From Pachypanchax playfairii (Eukaryota; Chordata; Actinopteri; Cyprinodontiformes; Aplocheilidae): a stretch of 64,000 bases of DNA. The stretch is from NCBI GenBank assembly GCA_006937955.1, contig SSNP01000052.1, positions 3,213,560 to 3,277,559 on the forward strand, in the 5' to 3' direction. Of this stretch, positions 25,552-36,660 are shown piece after piece (within the stretch, counting starts at the first letter, position 1; every line of letters begins with the position of its first letter). The position numbers were made by a program, and so were the translations under genes. The notes below the pieces were generated by a model. The model was not told the DNA's origin and searched no databases. It saw nothing but the letters and a program-made list of their open reading frames with translations.

Positions 25552-28500
25552 CCCTCACATATTAGAGAAGAGGTGTGGAAACACACTGTTAAGTTCGGAG
25601 ACATCTTCATTGTCTTTAATTATAAACATAAGGCTTCGATTCACCACCTGGAGGTTGTGATTTATAAGCTGCCACCCAGTGAAAGATTCTACATTTGTAC
25701 AACAACCCTTTAACTGTAACTGTTAAAAAGAATCTATTCTGAATTACCTGCAGAGTCGTAGAGAACTCATCAAGAACAGAACAGAACTTACAAAGAGGAA
25801 GTTAGGAAGTCTGAATCAGTGAGATTGGAAAAGAGTAGAAAATCTTCCAGAAATATAAAAACCAGTGATTTCTTCTTTTTCACACTTTACCTTTAGTTTC
25901 CACTTTATATTAAATGTATTTCAGTCACTTTCTGCATTTCTAAATAGAATTTGTGGGATTTAACAAACTAGAGCCTTGTATGTTATCAGGCTCTCCTAAA
26001 GCAGGGCGTGTCACCGTGTCACACTGTAGGAGTTCTCAGTAAATCTCCACGCAGTCAGCAGACCACCATCACTGCTGAGGTCCAAACTCCAGCTTCTACA
26101 TGAATGAATAAGACATGTAATTACTTACAGACTGGTGGCAGGTGTGTTCAGGTGTGTTCAGGTGTGTTCAGGTAGGTGGATGTTGCAGCTCCTGAGAACA
26201 AGACGATAATAAACACGTCAGGATCCACTGCATAAATGAGTTTTTATGTAGAAATATCAAAAAGCCAAACAACTCAAAATAAAACAATAAATAACAGCAA
26301 ATATTTAACCAGATAATTAAAAGTCCTTGTAGTTTCATGTCATTTATAAAACTTACACAGATGATGTTTTTTATTACAGGTAGAATCCAGTTTTGTTCCC
26401 CACTAGGAGAAATTTAAATCACACAATACATTCATAATCAGACATGAGGTCGTTAAAAACAATTCACATGCAGTTTTTTACAACTAAATAAAGATTTTTT
26501 TTTTTCTTTAAAAGAATAGATCATCTCACACAACTACTCAACTTAACCACAAGTTTAGTTTGAGTTACAAAGTCATAAAAATATTCATATAATTTCATCT
26601 GACTTGTTTCTGTAATACGTAATAAAGAATGAATATTAAAATGTTGGAGATGTTCACCTGAAGCAACTGATTAAAACTCCTAATGGCCACTTGTTGATCA
26701 GTTTTATACACTAAAAAACATTTTAAACATTATGAAGCACTTTGTAGAACAGGAAACAGTCAGAACATGCCTGAAATGAGCCTAAAGTTCAAACCTGAGA
26801 GTCTGATTTAGTCGGATTTTACAGTATAAGTAAAACCCACTAAAAATATACACTCAGATTGAGCGTCACAGACCTGCAGGAACTAAGTTATTTCTGTTTG
26901 GATGTGTATGTTGTGTCCAGCTCTTAGGAAACATACCCATCATGGGACATGATGTTGAATGACAGCTTTTCTCTGTGGAGCTGTTTACAGTAAACTAAAA
27001 AATTAGCTTGTTATTGCTGCAGCATCAGAAAAGTAATGATATTATGGTTCAGATTCTCATTCACATCATTGGTGTTTGGTCCTAAAATACAAGACATCCC
27101 ATTGCACATGCTCAGTCTACTCTTCCTAATTACTGAGTAGTCATAAGTATTCTCTGAAACATTTAAAGCTTGGCAGAGACACAAAGAGGAGGGGAGTGGG
27201 AGAGGTTCATCCTGAGTTTGAGCTCAGCTGTGATGTAACTGTGGACTGTGGCTGTGCCGCAGTCAATTTAGGAGGTGATATCCTCAAATGACCTTCCTCT
27301 CCCTCCCTTTTCTCTCTCTTATCGTCTCCTCGCTTTACGTTGGTGCTAGTTTTCTCCTCTATAAAGATGCTCGACACACTAGCTGTTCTCTCTTCTGTCA
27401 GTTCAGCCATGCATCAGTGCCTCTGCTCTACATAAAGACCAGCATCCCTCCTCAGGCTGCAGCACTGGTGCAGATATACCAAACACACACTCACTTCCTA
27501 AGAAAAAGATTTATATCTCCATCTAATTCCCATTCAGCTGGACTCTGATGGCATAAAACATATTGCACGCTGCAAACAATGAAGAGTAAAGCTGCTGGTT
27601 GGATAGTAGTACAGCTGTTGATAAAGGTATAAACCCCCCAAAAATAAATATTGAGCTGTACTATATATTTATGTCCCCCCCAACATGTTTCCACCTCCCT
27701 CCCTCTCCATCATGCTGGTCTGCTGGTTCAGAGTCTGTTTTTACGATGAAGGTGAGACCATGTTACTGTTGCTGAGTCCCATTCCAGCTTAATATTTGGA
27801 AAGCCTGATCCTTTAAAACCCTGCTGTGGATGTCCCTGAACATCTCTGCATCTGCTTTTGTGCACGTGTGTCTCCTCTCCTTTCGTCTCTCCTCTCACTG
27901 ACTGATGGAGGGTGGGGTAATCTGCACCGGTTGCCATGACACCAGACAGCCTTTGCTTGGCGAAGGCACGTAGCTTCCTCTCTGCTCTATTTCCCCGGAG
28001 CACTCCGCTCGGGAGCATGTGTGCATCTGCGTCCAAGTGTGTGTGTGGATCTGGAAGTTGTGCATGATGCACAATACAGCCCAGATACGTTTACTATTGA
28101 AGCATGTTGATCAGTTTGGGTAAGTTGTAAAACAAACGACGTCCAAAATAAAACTTTTCCATGTAAAAATTTCAGCTGAACGTTGAACTGAACTCATTTC
28201 TGTTGCTCTTACTCACATTGTAGATAAAGTGGACACCCTGAAGACCACTCCATCACCTCAAGTAGCACACGTTTATGACAAATACTGGCCACTAATCTTA
28301 TCGTGCACAACATTTCTCCTCCTTTTCAGCCATTTTTTAAGTTATACAGGAATCTACCAATCAAACAGATTGATTTACCTTATATGGGATCATTATTTGA
28401 AATTAGGATATTTACAGCCACCTTTTGTTTCTTTTCTAACACATAAAGACTGAAAAAAAAATGCAAATAAAACTATCAGCTTAGACCGGACATGTAAACC

Positions 28501-29840
28501 ACCATACAGGAACAAAGTTTCAAAATTAAAGACTAATCTCTGCAGTTGGTTTAAGCTGACGATAGCTCAAACTTCTCACGAGTTTGACACATTGACACTT
28601 ATTTTGAATACTAAGACTTAATCCCTCCAGCAAATAACTGCAGCAATGCAATCACTTTAGTCTCATAAGGCAATTACAGAGTTTAGAACCACTCTCCTCA
28701 CAGCTCTCAGAATCCTAATAAAAGTGTCTATGCCAGCTCTTATCAATCTATCTATCTGCAGACTCCAGCCTGGATGAATAATTTAGCAGGCTATATTTCC
28801 AACCATCTGCTTTCCTCGCTCACTCGATCATTCTGCTCATTTCTCAGACAAGTCTCTTGGATCAGATTTGACTTTTTTTCTTATGTGGCATGTGGATGGA
28901 TGTGGGCTTCCACCAACAAAATCTTAATTAAAAATGTGTTTTTATTATCCACTCTATGACCAGCAGAAAGAAGTCTGTTAATGTACATTAAAAAATTCTG
29001 AATATTCCGAGTCAAAATATTATGCAAGTTGACATGGGTTTATGGTTTGAGAGTGTTTAAAATTCCTGCAATTTCTACACTTGAGTAGCCTAAAATTATC
29101 TAAAATTATGCTTGAAAAATGTATAAAACTACAACGGTAAACTTGTATTAACCCAATCACATCAGCAACAAAGGTCAAAGTCTATGACGCTGCCTGTCAA
29201 AGTCCAGCAGAGGTCAGCCAAGTTCCTCTTTCCTCTCAACAAATGATCAGATTCTCAGCAAAATGGTTTTCTTCATCCGTGTGCACCAGCTGCAGCACCC
29301 GAGGGACTAATCCTGGTGCAGCAACCGTATGAAGAAGACCAGCATCCTAACTCGAAAGAAAAGGAACCAGAATCCCAGCTGATCTAACATTCTAGTCTCT
29401 CAGACGTTACGTGATGATGAGGAAGAGGGAAAGATTAGCTGGATTACAATGACTTTACTTCTTAAAAATTAAAATGGACCTCAAGTTAAAGTTGTGTTTT
29501 AATAAAGAACTGCAACGTTTTCTTTTGTTCAGTCTTATTTCATAAACAGGTTGTTCTTTGTCTGTATTTGCATGTAAAACTTTTCCTTGTAGGTCATCAA
29601 GTCGTACCAACCAGGTCAAAGGGAGGTCGTCCCAGTTCCTTTTCACACTGCAGTCAGCTGATCTGGCTGCTTTCACATAGAATATACTTTCATATGTCAG
29701 TTTGTGACACACTGCAGTTAAACTGTGTTTTTATATCCTGTTTCTTTTTGAGGATTTTTGTCAGAAGTGCTCAGTACAAGTTTTCTTTAATTTCTCCAGT
29801 TTATTTAACACAATTCAACCTGTTTTACAGTGTCAAAACC
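25552..29840. other. Noncoding stretch, no gene seen
   Basis: This holds a 10-bp CAGGTGTGTT triplication at 26139-26174 and otherwise unique-looking DNA. Parts at 27230-27430, 27760-28070 and 28590-28900 are less AT-rich and could be conserved noncoding elements. The 114-codon minus-strand frame at 27728-28072 has no domain I recognise and no splice support. Confidence 0.4.
26139..26174. repeat. 10-bp tandem repeat, about 3.5 copies
   Basis: The unit CAGGTGTGTT is repeated perfectly three times with a partial fourth. Confidence 0.85.
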
Positions 29841-30096
29841 TCCAGAAGACACAGGTGGATGCCTCCACAATCACCTGGATTAAAGACTACCTGACAAACA
29901 GACCACAGTTTGTGAGACTGAAGAGTTGTATGTCTGACCAGGTGATCAGCAGCATAGGAGCACCACAGGGGACGGTACTCTCACCTTCCTTTTCACTCTG
30001 TACACCTCAGACTTTCAGTCCAGGTCAGAATCCTGTCATCTACAGAAATACTCTGATGACTAAGTGTTGGTGGATCAGAGATGAACAAGAGACTAA

Positions 30097-30743
30097 TGCC
30101 TCTTTTCCACCGACAGAACACGGTGCGACTCGGTTCACTTTAGCCCCCTGCGGACCCTTTTCCACCGCCTTTCTTGGGTCTTAACCGCGTCATTCCGCGC
30201 CAACCCGGCCTCTTTTTTCAGACCACCTCCTCGGTGGTCCGAAGCGGCCCAAAACGGGCCCACACGCCCACCTGTCTACTGATTGGTCCAGTAAACTGCT
30301 ACCAGTGACACGACTACCTACGTAGTGGTAGCCCCTGATTGGCCCCGCTGTGTGTGGTGTTCACGTGGTGTGATACAGAAGCGCTCCCGCTAAAGGCTTT
30401 AAAAAAACTCCCAGCAACCATACAAACATTTGATTTTAAAATACAATTGACTTTGGACAATGGCGACTTCCTCCACAAGAACCAAAAATCTAACCAACCA
30501 AAATAAACCACAGACAGAGTGCAAAGTACAAAAACACACGTATATCCGCCATTGTTGTTGTTGTTTCACGCGCTGTGACGTCGCAGACAAAGACTTTTGC
30601 GCGCCACTTTTCATAGCCAGATGGGCACGCCCCTATCCCCACTTACGTCCGCTTTATGTTTCCACCGCCTCAAGCGAGTTGATCCGCGCTGTACTGTACC
30701 TCTCTAAAGCGCGCCGTGCTGATTTGTCGGTGGAAAAGGGGCA
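30097..30743. mobile_element. PIF/Harbinger-like MITE with TAA target duplication
   Basis: The left end TGCCTCTTTTCCACCGACAG and the complement of the right end, TGCCCCTTTTCCACCGACAA, form a terminal inverted repeat that matches at 18 of 20 positions. It is flanked by TAA at 30094-30096 and TAA at 30744-30746. A 3-bp TAA/TTA duplication is the signature of PIF/Harbinger insertions. The interior is GC-richer than its surroundings, with a TGACGTCGCAGAC phrase and subterminal TTTCCACCGCC motifs. It has no transposase, and its 647-bp length suits a MITE. Nothing shows which autonomous element moved it. Confidence 0.85.
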
Positions 30744-30816
30744 TAAGTTCAGAGACCTGGTGGACCGCTTTGTGGAAAACCCTCATCAACCTCTTCACAA
30801 CACAGGAACTCAACAA

Positions 30817-31492
30817 CAGCTAGAACCCACTACAGGAGAACCTTCCTGTCCACAGGTAGAACCCACTACAGGAGAACCTTCCTGTCCACAGGTAGAACCC
30901 TCTACAGGAGATCCTTCCTGTCCACAGCTAGAACCCTCTACAGGAGATCCTTCCTGTCCACAGCTAGAACCCTCTACAGCTAGAACCCTCTACGGGAGAT
31001 CCTTCCCGTCCACAGCTAGAACCCTCTACGGGAGATCCTTCCCGTCTACAGCTAGAACCCTCTACGGGAGATCCTTCCCGTCCACAGCTAGAACCCTCTA
31101 CAGGAGATCCTTCCCGTCCACAGCTAGAACCCTCTACAGGAGATCCTTCCCGTCTACAGCTAGAACCCTCTACAGGAGATCCTTCCCGTCCACAGCTAGA
31201 ACCCTCTACAGGAGATCCTTCCCGTCTACAGCTAGAACCCTCTACAGGAGATCCTTCCTGTCCACAGCTAGAACCCTCTACAGGTAGAACCCTCTACGGG
31301 AGATCCTTCCCGTCCACAGCTAGAACACTCTACCAAACCCTCTACGGGGTCCACAGCTAGAACCCTCTACAGGAGATCCTTCCCGTCTACAGCTAGAACC
31401 CTCTACAGGAGATCCTTCCCGTCCACAGCTAGAACCTTCTACAGGAGATCCTTCCCGTCTACAACTAGAACCCTCTACAGGAGATCCTTCCT
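30817..31492 (+). repeat. 36-bp minisatellite derived from LINE 3' coding end
   Basis: About 18-19 copies of a 36-bp unit containing CTAGAACCCTCTACAGGAGA followed by TCCTTCCCGTCCACAG. Two early copies read CCCACTACAGGAGAACC, and several later ones carry ACGGGAGATCC. Truncated units occur near 30966-30990, 31262-31290 and 31321-31350 and change the frame. In one frame the unit reads YRRSFPSTARTL. This resembles the RYRRSFLPTA-type motif at the C-terminus of CR1/L2-like ORF2, and it lies exactly where that motif should be in the host LINE. Confidence 0.9.
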
Positions 31493-31551
31493 GGACTGAA
31501 CTGTAATTCTGTACATATGGTATAAATAAAAGTTTGTACGTCTACTCTGGT

Positions 31552-32165
31552 TTAAAGTTTCCAGATTTGCTGACGTGTTTCCTCAGTTTGTGTTTTACTG
31601 TGAAAAGTCTAGAGTTTCTCCACTTTTCCATTTTTTTATCAGGAAATTAAGGCACCTCTTTTTTTCATATTTAATGATTTTGTAATTGTAACATGGTCTA
31701 TCAGATAAAACAGCTTCTACACTTTTTACAAACTTGAAAGTCAAAATTTAATGTGAGTACTTGTATTTTTCTTTGCAGCCTCAAGTCTTTCAGAAAACCT
31801 TTCTTATGATCTCTTTAAGTAGTCCTCTGTAATAGCTCTCGAGACTTGTTGAAGGACATTAAAAAGCTCTTCATTCAATATTGCCTTCCATTTGTTCAAC
31901 ATAATAGAAACTAGTAAGAGTTTAGGTCATCGCAAACTACATCTACAGAATTGAAACGTGAAAGTGATTTAAAGAGTTTTGCATAGTGTAGTACACAGAG
32001 AGGGGTTTCATGTATGTAAATAAATAAATAAATCAGATTCTACTTTTTTACTTCTTACTGTAGAACTTTGCCATTTTTGTCAGAGTTTGGTTAAACACAT
32101 GCAGTCGATGTCTGTTTCTCTGCATGATGAAAACATTGAGATAAACATTTAATAATGTTAATTAC
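31552..32165. other. Noncoding stretch, no gene seen
   Basis: AT-rich DNA between the LINE and the next SINE fragment. A short AAATAAATAAATAAATC run lies near 32017-32034. Confidence 0.45.
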
Positions 32166-32169
32166 ATTC

Positions 32170-32385
32170 ATCCATTTTTTACACTCACTTGAGCCCGTTT
32201 GGCGTCACAGCACCTCAAACCAGAATTCACTCACTAACACACACCTAGAGCCAATTTAGAGTCACCAGTTAATCTAACAATCATGTTTTAGGTCTGTGAC
32301 AGGAAACTGGAGTCCAACATGCAAACGTCCTGCTAGAAGGACCAGCTGGGTTTCAAACCCCGGACCTGCTTATGCAGCCAAGTTC
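32170..32385 (-). mobile_element. tRNA-derived SINE, copy 3 (decayed)
   Basis: On the minus strand it starts near TGCATAAGCAGGTCC, has a box-B-like GGGTTTGAAACCC and then TTGGACTCCAGTTTCC, followed by a decayed tail that includes AACTGGTGACTC. Order and spacing match the other SINE copies. The box A region is mostly lost. Confidence 0.55.
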
Positions 32386-32581
32386 AGATACACCCAAAAA
32401 AAAAGAGGTCAAACGATACAACTACATGTTCTTTAAGGTATAATCATTCATGTCAACCTACAGGATTTATGAACTTCTGCTAATACGTATAAAAACAGAA
32501 AGTTCTACAAGTTCAATCATTTTTGTCTTATAATTTCTATAAATTGCTGATTATTGTTTAAAGAAAATACAGTTTCATTCT

Positions 32582-35234
32582 GCACCGTGTGTGTATACCA
32601 TGTGTGTATACTGTACCATGTGTGTATACCATGTGTGTATATTGCACCATGTGTGTATACTGCTCCGTGTGTGTATACTGCACCGTGTGTGTATACTGCA
32701 CCGTGTGTGTATACTGCACCATGTGTGTATACCATGTGTGTATATTGCACCATGTGTGTATACTGCACCGTGTGTGTATATTGCACCGTGTGTGTATATT
32801 GCACCATGTGTGTATACTGCACCATGTGTGTATACTGCACCATGTGTGTATACTGCACCATGTGTGTATATTGCACCATGTGTGTATACTGCACCGTGTG
32901 TGTATATTGCACCATGTGTGTATATTGCACCATGTGTGTATATTGCACCATGTGTGTATACTGCACCATGTGTGTATATTGCACCATGTGTGTATATTGC
33001 ACCGTGTGTGTATATTGCACCGTGTGTGTATACTGCACCGTGTGTGTATACTGCACCATGTGTGTATACTGCACCATGTGTGTATATTGCACCATGTGTG
33101 TATAATGCACCATGTGTGTATACTGCACCGTGTGTGTATACTGCACCATGTGTGTATACTGCACCGTGTGTGTATATTGCACCATGTGTGTATATTGCAC
33201 CGTGTGTGTATATTGCACCATGTGTGTATACTGCACCATGTGTGTATACCATGTGTGTATATTGCACCATGTGTGTATACTGCTCCGTGTGTGTATACTG
33301 CACCGTGTGTGTATACTGCACCGTGTGTGTATACTGCACCATGTGTGTATACTGCACCATGTGTGTATACTGCACCATGTGTGTATATGTGTGTATATTG
33401 CACCATGTGTGTATATTGCACCATGTGTGTATATTGCACCATGTGTGTATACTGCACCATGTGTGTATACTGCACCATGTGTGTATACCATGTGTGTATA
33501 TTGCACCATGTGTGTATACTGCACCGTGTGTGTATATTGCACCGTGTGTGTATATTGCACCGTGTGTGTATACTGCACCGTGTGTGTATACTGCACCATG
33601 TGTGTATACTGCACCGTGTGTGTATATTGCACCATGTGTGTATATTGCACCGTGTGTGTATATTGCACCATGTGTGTATATTGCACCATGTGTGTATACG
33701 CACCGTGTGTGTATATTGCACCGTGTGTGTATACTGCACCATGTGTGTATACTGCACCATGTGTGTATACTGCACCATGTGTGTATATTGCACCATGTGT
33801 GTATATTGCACCATGTGTGTATACTGCACCATGTGTGTATACTGCACCGTGTGTGTATACTGCACCGTGTGTGTATACTGCACCATGTGTGTATACCATG
33901 TGTGTATATTGCACCATGTGTGTATACTGCACCGTGTGTGTATATTGCACCGTGTGTGTATATTGCACCGTGTGTGTATACTGCACCATGTGTGTATATT
34001 GCACCATGTGTGTATATTGCACCATGTGTGTATACTGCACCATGTGTGTATACTGCACCGTGTGTGTATACTGCACCGTGTGTGTATACTGCACCGTGTG
34101 TGTATACTGCACCATGTGTGTATACCATGTGTGTATATTGCACCATGTGTGTATACTGCACCATGTGTGTATACTGCACCATGTGTGTATATTGCACCAT
34201 GTGTGTATATTGCACCATGTGTGTATATTGCACCATGTGTGTATATTGCACCATGTGTGTATACTGCACCATGTGTGTATACTGCACCATGTGTGTATAT
34301 TGCACCATGTGTGTATATTGCACCATGTGTGTATACTGCACCATGTGTGTATACTGCACCATGTGTGTATATTGCACCATGTGTGTATACTGCACCATGT
34401 GTGTATACTGCAACATGTGTGTATACCATGTGTGTATACTGCACCGTGTGTGTATATTGCACCGTGTGTGTATATTGCACCGTGTGTGTATACTGCACCA
34501 TGTGTGTATACCATGTGTGTATATTGCACCATGTGTGTATACTGCACCGTGTGTGTATACTGCACCATGTGTGTATACTGCACCATGTGTGTATATTGCA
34601 CCATGTGTGTATACTGCACCATGTGTGTATACTGCACCATGTGTGTATACTGCACCGTGTGTGTATATTGCACCGTGTGTGTATATTGCACCGTGTGTGT
34701 ATACTGCACCATGTGTGTATATTGCACCATGTGTGTATATTGCACCATGTGTGTATACTGCACCATGTGTGTATACTGCACCATGTGTGTATATTGCACC
34801 ATGTGTGTATATTGCACCATGTGTGTATACTGCACCATGTGTGTATACTGCACCATGTGTGTATACTGCACCATGTGTGTATATTGCACCATGTGTGTAT
34901 ATTGCACCATGTGTGTATACTGCTCCGTGTGTGTATACTGCACCGTGTGTGTATACTGCACCGTGTGTGTATACTGCACCATGTGTGTATACCATGTGTG
35001 TATATTGCACCATGTGTGTATACTGCACCGTGTGTGTATATTGCACCGTGTGTGTATACTGCACCATGTGTGTATATTGCACCATGTGTGTATATTGCAC
35101 CATGTGTGTATACTGCACCATGTGTGTATACTGCACCATGTGTGTATATTGCACCATGTGTGTATATTGCACCATGTGTGTATATTGCACCATGTGTGTA
35201 TACTGCACCATGTGTGTATACTGCACCATGTGTA
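32582..35234. repeat. 18-bp minisatellite array, about 2.65 kb
   Basis: Roughly 145 tandem copies of TGCACCATGTGTGTATAC, varying mainly at two positions (ATG/GTG and ATAC/ATAT). About ten shortened units lack 5 bases (ATGTGTGTATACC), at about 32587, 32619, 32721, 33238, 33478, 33885, 34113, 34416, 34500 and 34981. Other lesions lie at 33379-33392 and 33694-33704. A rare TGCTCC variant recurs at 32661, 33281 and 34921 inside similar neighbourhoods, which shows block-wise duplication. The unit has no stop in any of the six frames, so every frame appears as a 750-900-codon ORF. These are artefacts of the repeat and not genes. Confidence 0.97.
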
Positions 35235-36110
35235 CGGGCATCAAATGCATTCAGCACAAGGGTTTAAAAATCTCAATTTAAAAGTGAAAACTGGGCAATT
35301 TACACACTGCCACAGAGAACGCATCCACACACACACACACACACACACATGTTCCCTCCTCTGATCTATCTATATTCTAGCTGTCTGCTGTCTGACTGCT
35401 GACCCTGCTGGTGGGGTTCTCTGGCAGACTAACAAACAGACAGACAGACAGACGATCAGTCTGCAAAGCACACAGCTGATCCTGTGCAGCCCCTGCAGCA
35501 AACAAACAAACAGCCTCTGAGAGCCTCAGACATTCAGCACAGCCTGTGATGACCAACTGCATGTATTTATAAACTGCTTTATTCTGTGTCAAGTAGACCC
35601 TGTGAACCTTGGCACATTAAATAAGCACCAGTCAGGGAAAACTACCAGCAACACCTCCGGATCATCTTGTCACCTGTGTAATGAAACCACACAGATGCAC
35701 TTGTAACCCTTTCACTCTCTGTTCCCTCAGACACCTCGTGGCACAAAGTCTGGAACTCTTGGCATCCTGTTTCTAGGAATTGAACTCCATGGTGGACTAA
35801 GCTGGGGGGTGGAATTGCAAAGTGGGGCAAGGGACTGGGCTGTGGGGGAAGTAGAAGTAGCTTCAGATGAATATGTAGTTTCTATACAAGATGATCTCTT
35901 TCATGAGAGGAATAAGAGGGATGGGATTTACCCGTCGTGATAGAAACAAAAACCTGATTTCATTCTGAATCACATCCATTTGATTGTAGCATCAAACTTG
36001 TCAACTAAGACAGACACTGGAAATAAATAAAGGAACTGCTTCAGAGTGAAATAACTGTGAGTTAAAGTGAAAGTGCAACACAGAACAATATGGGGACAAA
36101 GGAGGAAACG
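35235..36110. other. Noncoding stretch with AC repeat
   Basis: An AC run spans 35326-35349 and a short CAGA run lies near 35438-35453. No gene is supported. A minus-strand 62-codon frame at 35642-35830 has no recognisable features. Confidence 0.45.
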
Positions 36111-36660
36111 GGGGAACGAGGGGAAAGAAAAAAGGTAGTGTGTGTGTGGAGGGGGGGTGTGATGGTCGGAGGGTGGTGAGGAGGGACAAGGACATAGGAA
36201 AAAATAGAAAAACTAGAACAGCAAGAGGAGAAGGAGAAAGAGATGGAAGGGTCTCTGAAGGAAGAGGAGGAGGGGGAGGGGGAGGGGTTACTGCTGCTGA
36301 TGATGATGATGCCGGAGCACAGCACGGCCAGGCTGAACCCAATGAACTGCAGTGGAGGTCAGGGAGTCCAACATTCCTCTGGAACACTGTGTTTACACTG
36401 CGTAACAGAGAGGAGGAGGAGGCTGGGTCGGGAGCGGGGATGAGGGGGAGGGTTGGGGGGGTGCGAGGAGGACGGCACACGAGGAAAGAAATCATTTCCG
36501 AAGACACTTTCTCAGGAAGAAGCGGTCTGTGTGTGTGTATGAGGGAGGGAGCGATAGATTGTGTGTGAGTCATATATCCTGTAGATGCATGGTGCAACCC
36601 CCCCCACCACCACCACCCCACACACACACACACACGCACACACACACTCACCCCTCACTC
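36111..36660. repeat. Purine/pyrimidine low-complexity region with AC repeat
   Basis: Long G/A-rich tracts on the plus strand (for example GAGGAGGAGGGGGAGGGGG near 36259-36285 and GGAGGAGGAGG near 36411), a GAT repeat near 36299-36311, a C-rich run near 36597-36620 and an AC run at 36619-36648. The 216-codon minus-strand and 142-codon plus-strand frames here are Ser/Pro- or Gly/Glu-rich products of the composition and are not credible genes. Confidence 0.7.

Larger units (their letters stand above)
29845..31550 (+). mobile_element. Decayed CR1/L2/Rex-like LINE, interrupted by a MITE
   Basis: The first part (29845-30093) encodes reverse-transcriptase palm sequence. It includes WIKDYLTNRPQFVRL, then GAPQGTVLSP and, after a one-base loss near 29988, the catalytic-type YSDD at 30049-30060. 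Reading then meets the MITE at 30097-30743. It resumes after the TAA duplication with FRDLVDRFVE, which fits the next LINE segment. A large internal deletion follows at about 30778, because the sequence jumps to a NPHQPLHNT phrase typical of the far C-terminus of this LINE type. The 3' part is replaced by the 36-bp array and ends in a short tail with TAAATAAAAG near 31521-31532. Frameshift, deletion and insertion make it inactive. The CR1/L2/Rex placement is from family-typical motifs; the exact family is not determined. Confidence 0.8.

Noticed and set aside
27728..28072. A 114-codon minus-strand frame
   Set aside because: No domain, no signal peptide and no splice partners. The composition matches a GC-richer noncoding patch.
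30460..31287. A 275-codon plus-strand frame ending in Ser-Thr-Ala-Arg-Thr-Leu repeats
   Set aside because: It starts inside the MITE, crosses the LINE junction and runs into the 36-bp minisatellite, so it is a chimera of three elements and not a gene.
32517..35364. Seven overlapping frames of 183-899 codons on both strands with Met-Cys-Val-Tyr or Tyr-Thr-His repeats
   Set aside because: All come from an 18-bp satellite unit that lacks stops in all six frames. There are no unique coding sequence, start context or splice sites that favour one frame.
36001..36651. A 216-codon minus-strand Ser/Pro-rich frame and a 142-codon plus-strand Gly/Glu-rich frame
   Set aside because: Low-complexity purine/pyrimidine tracts make both strands open. 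There are no domains and no splice or promoter support.
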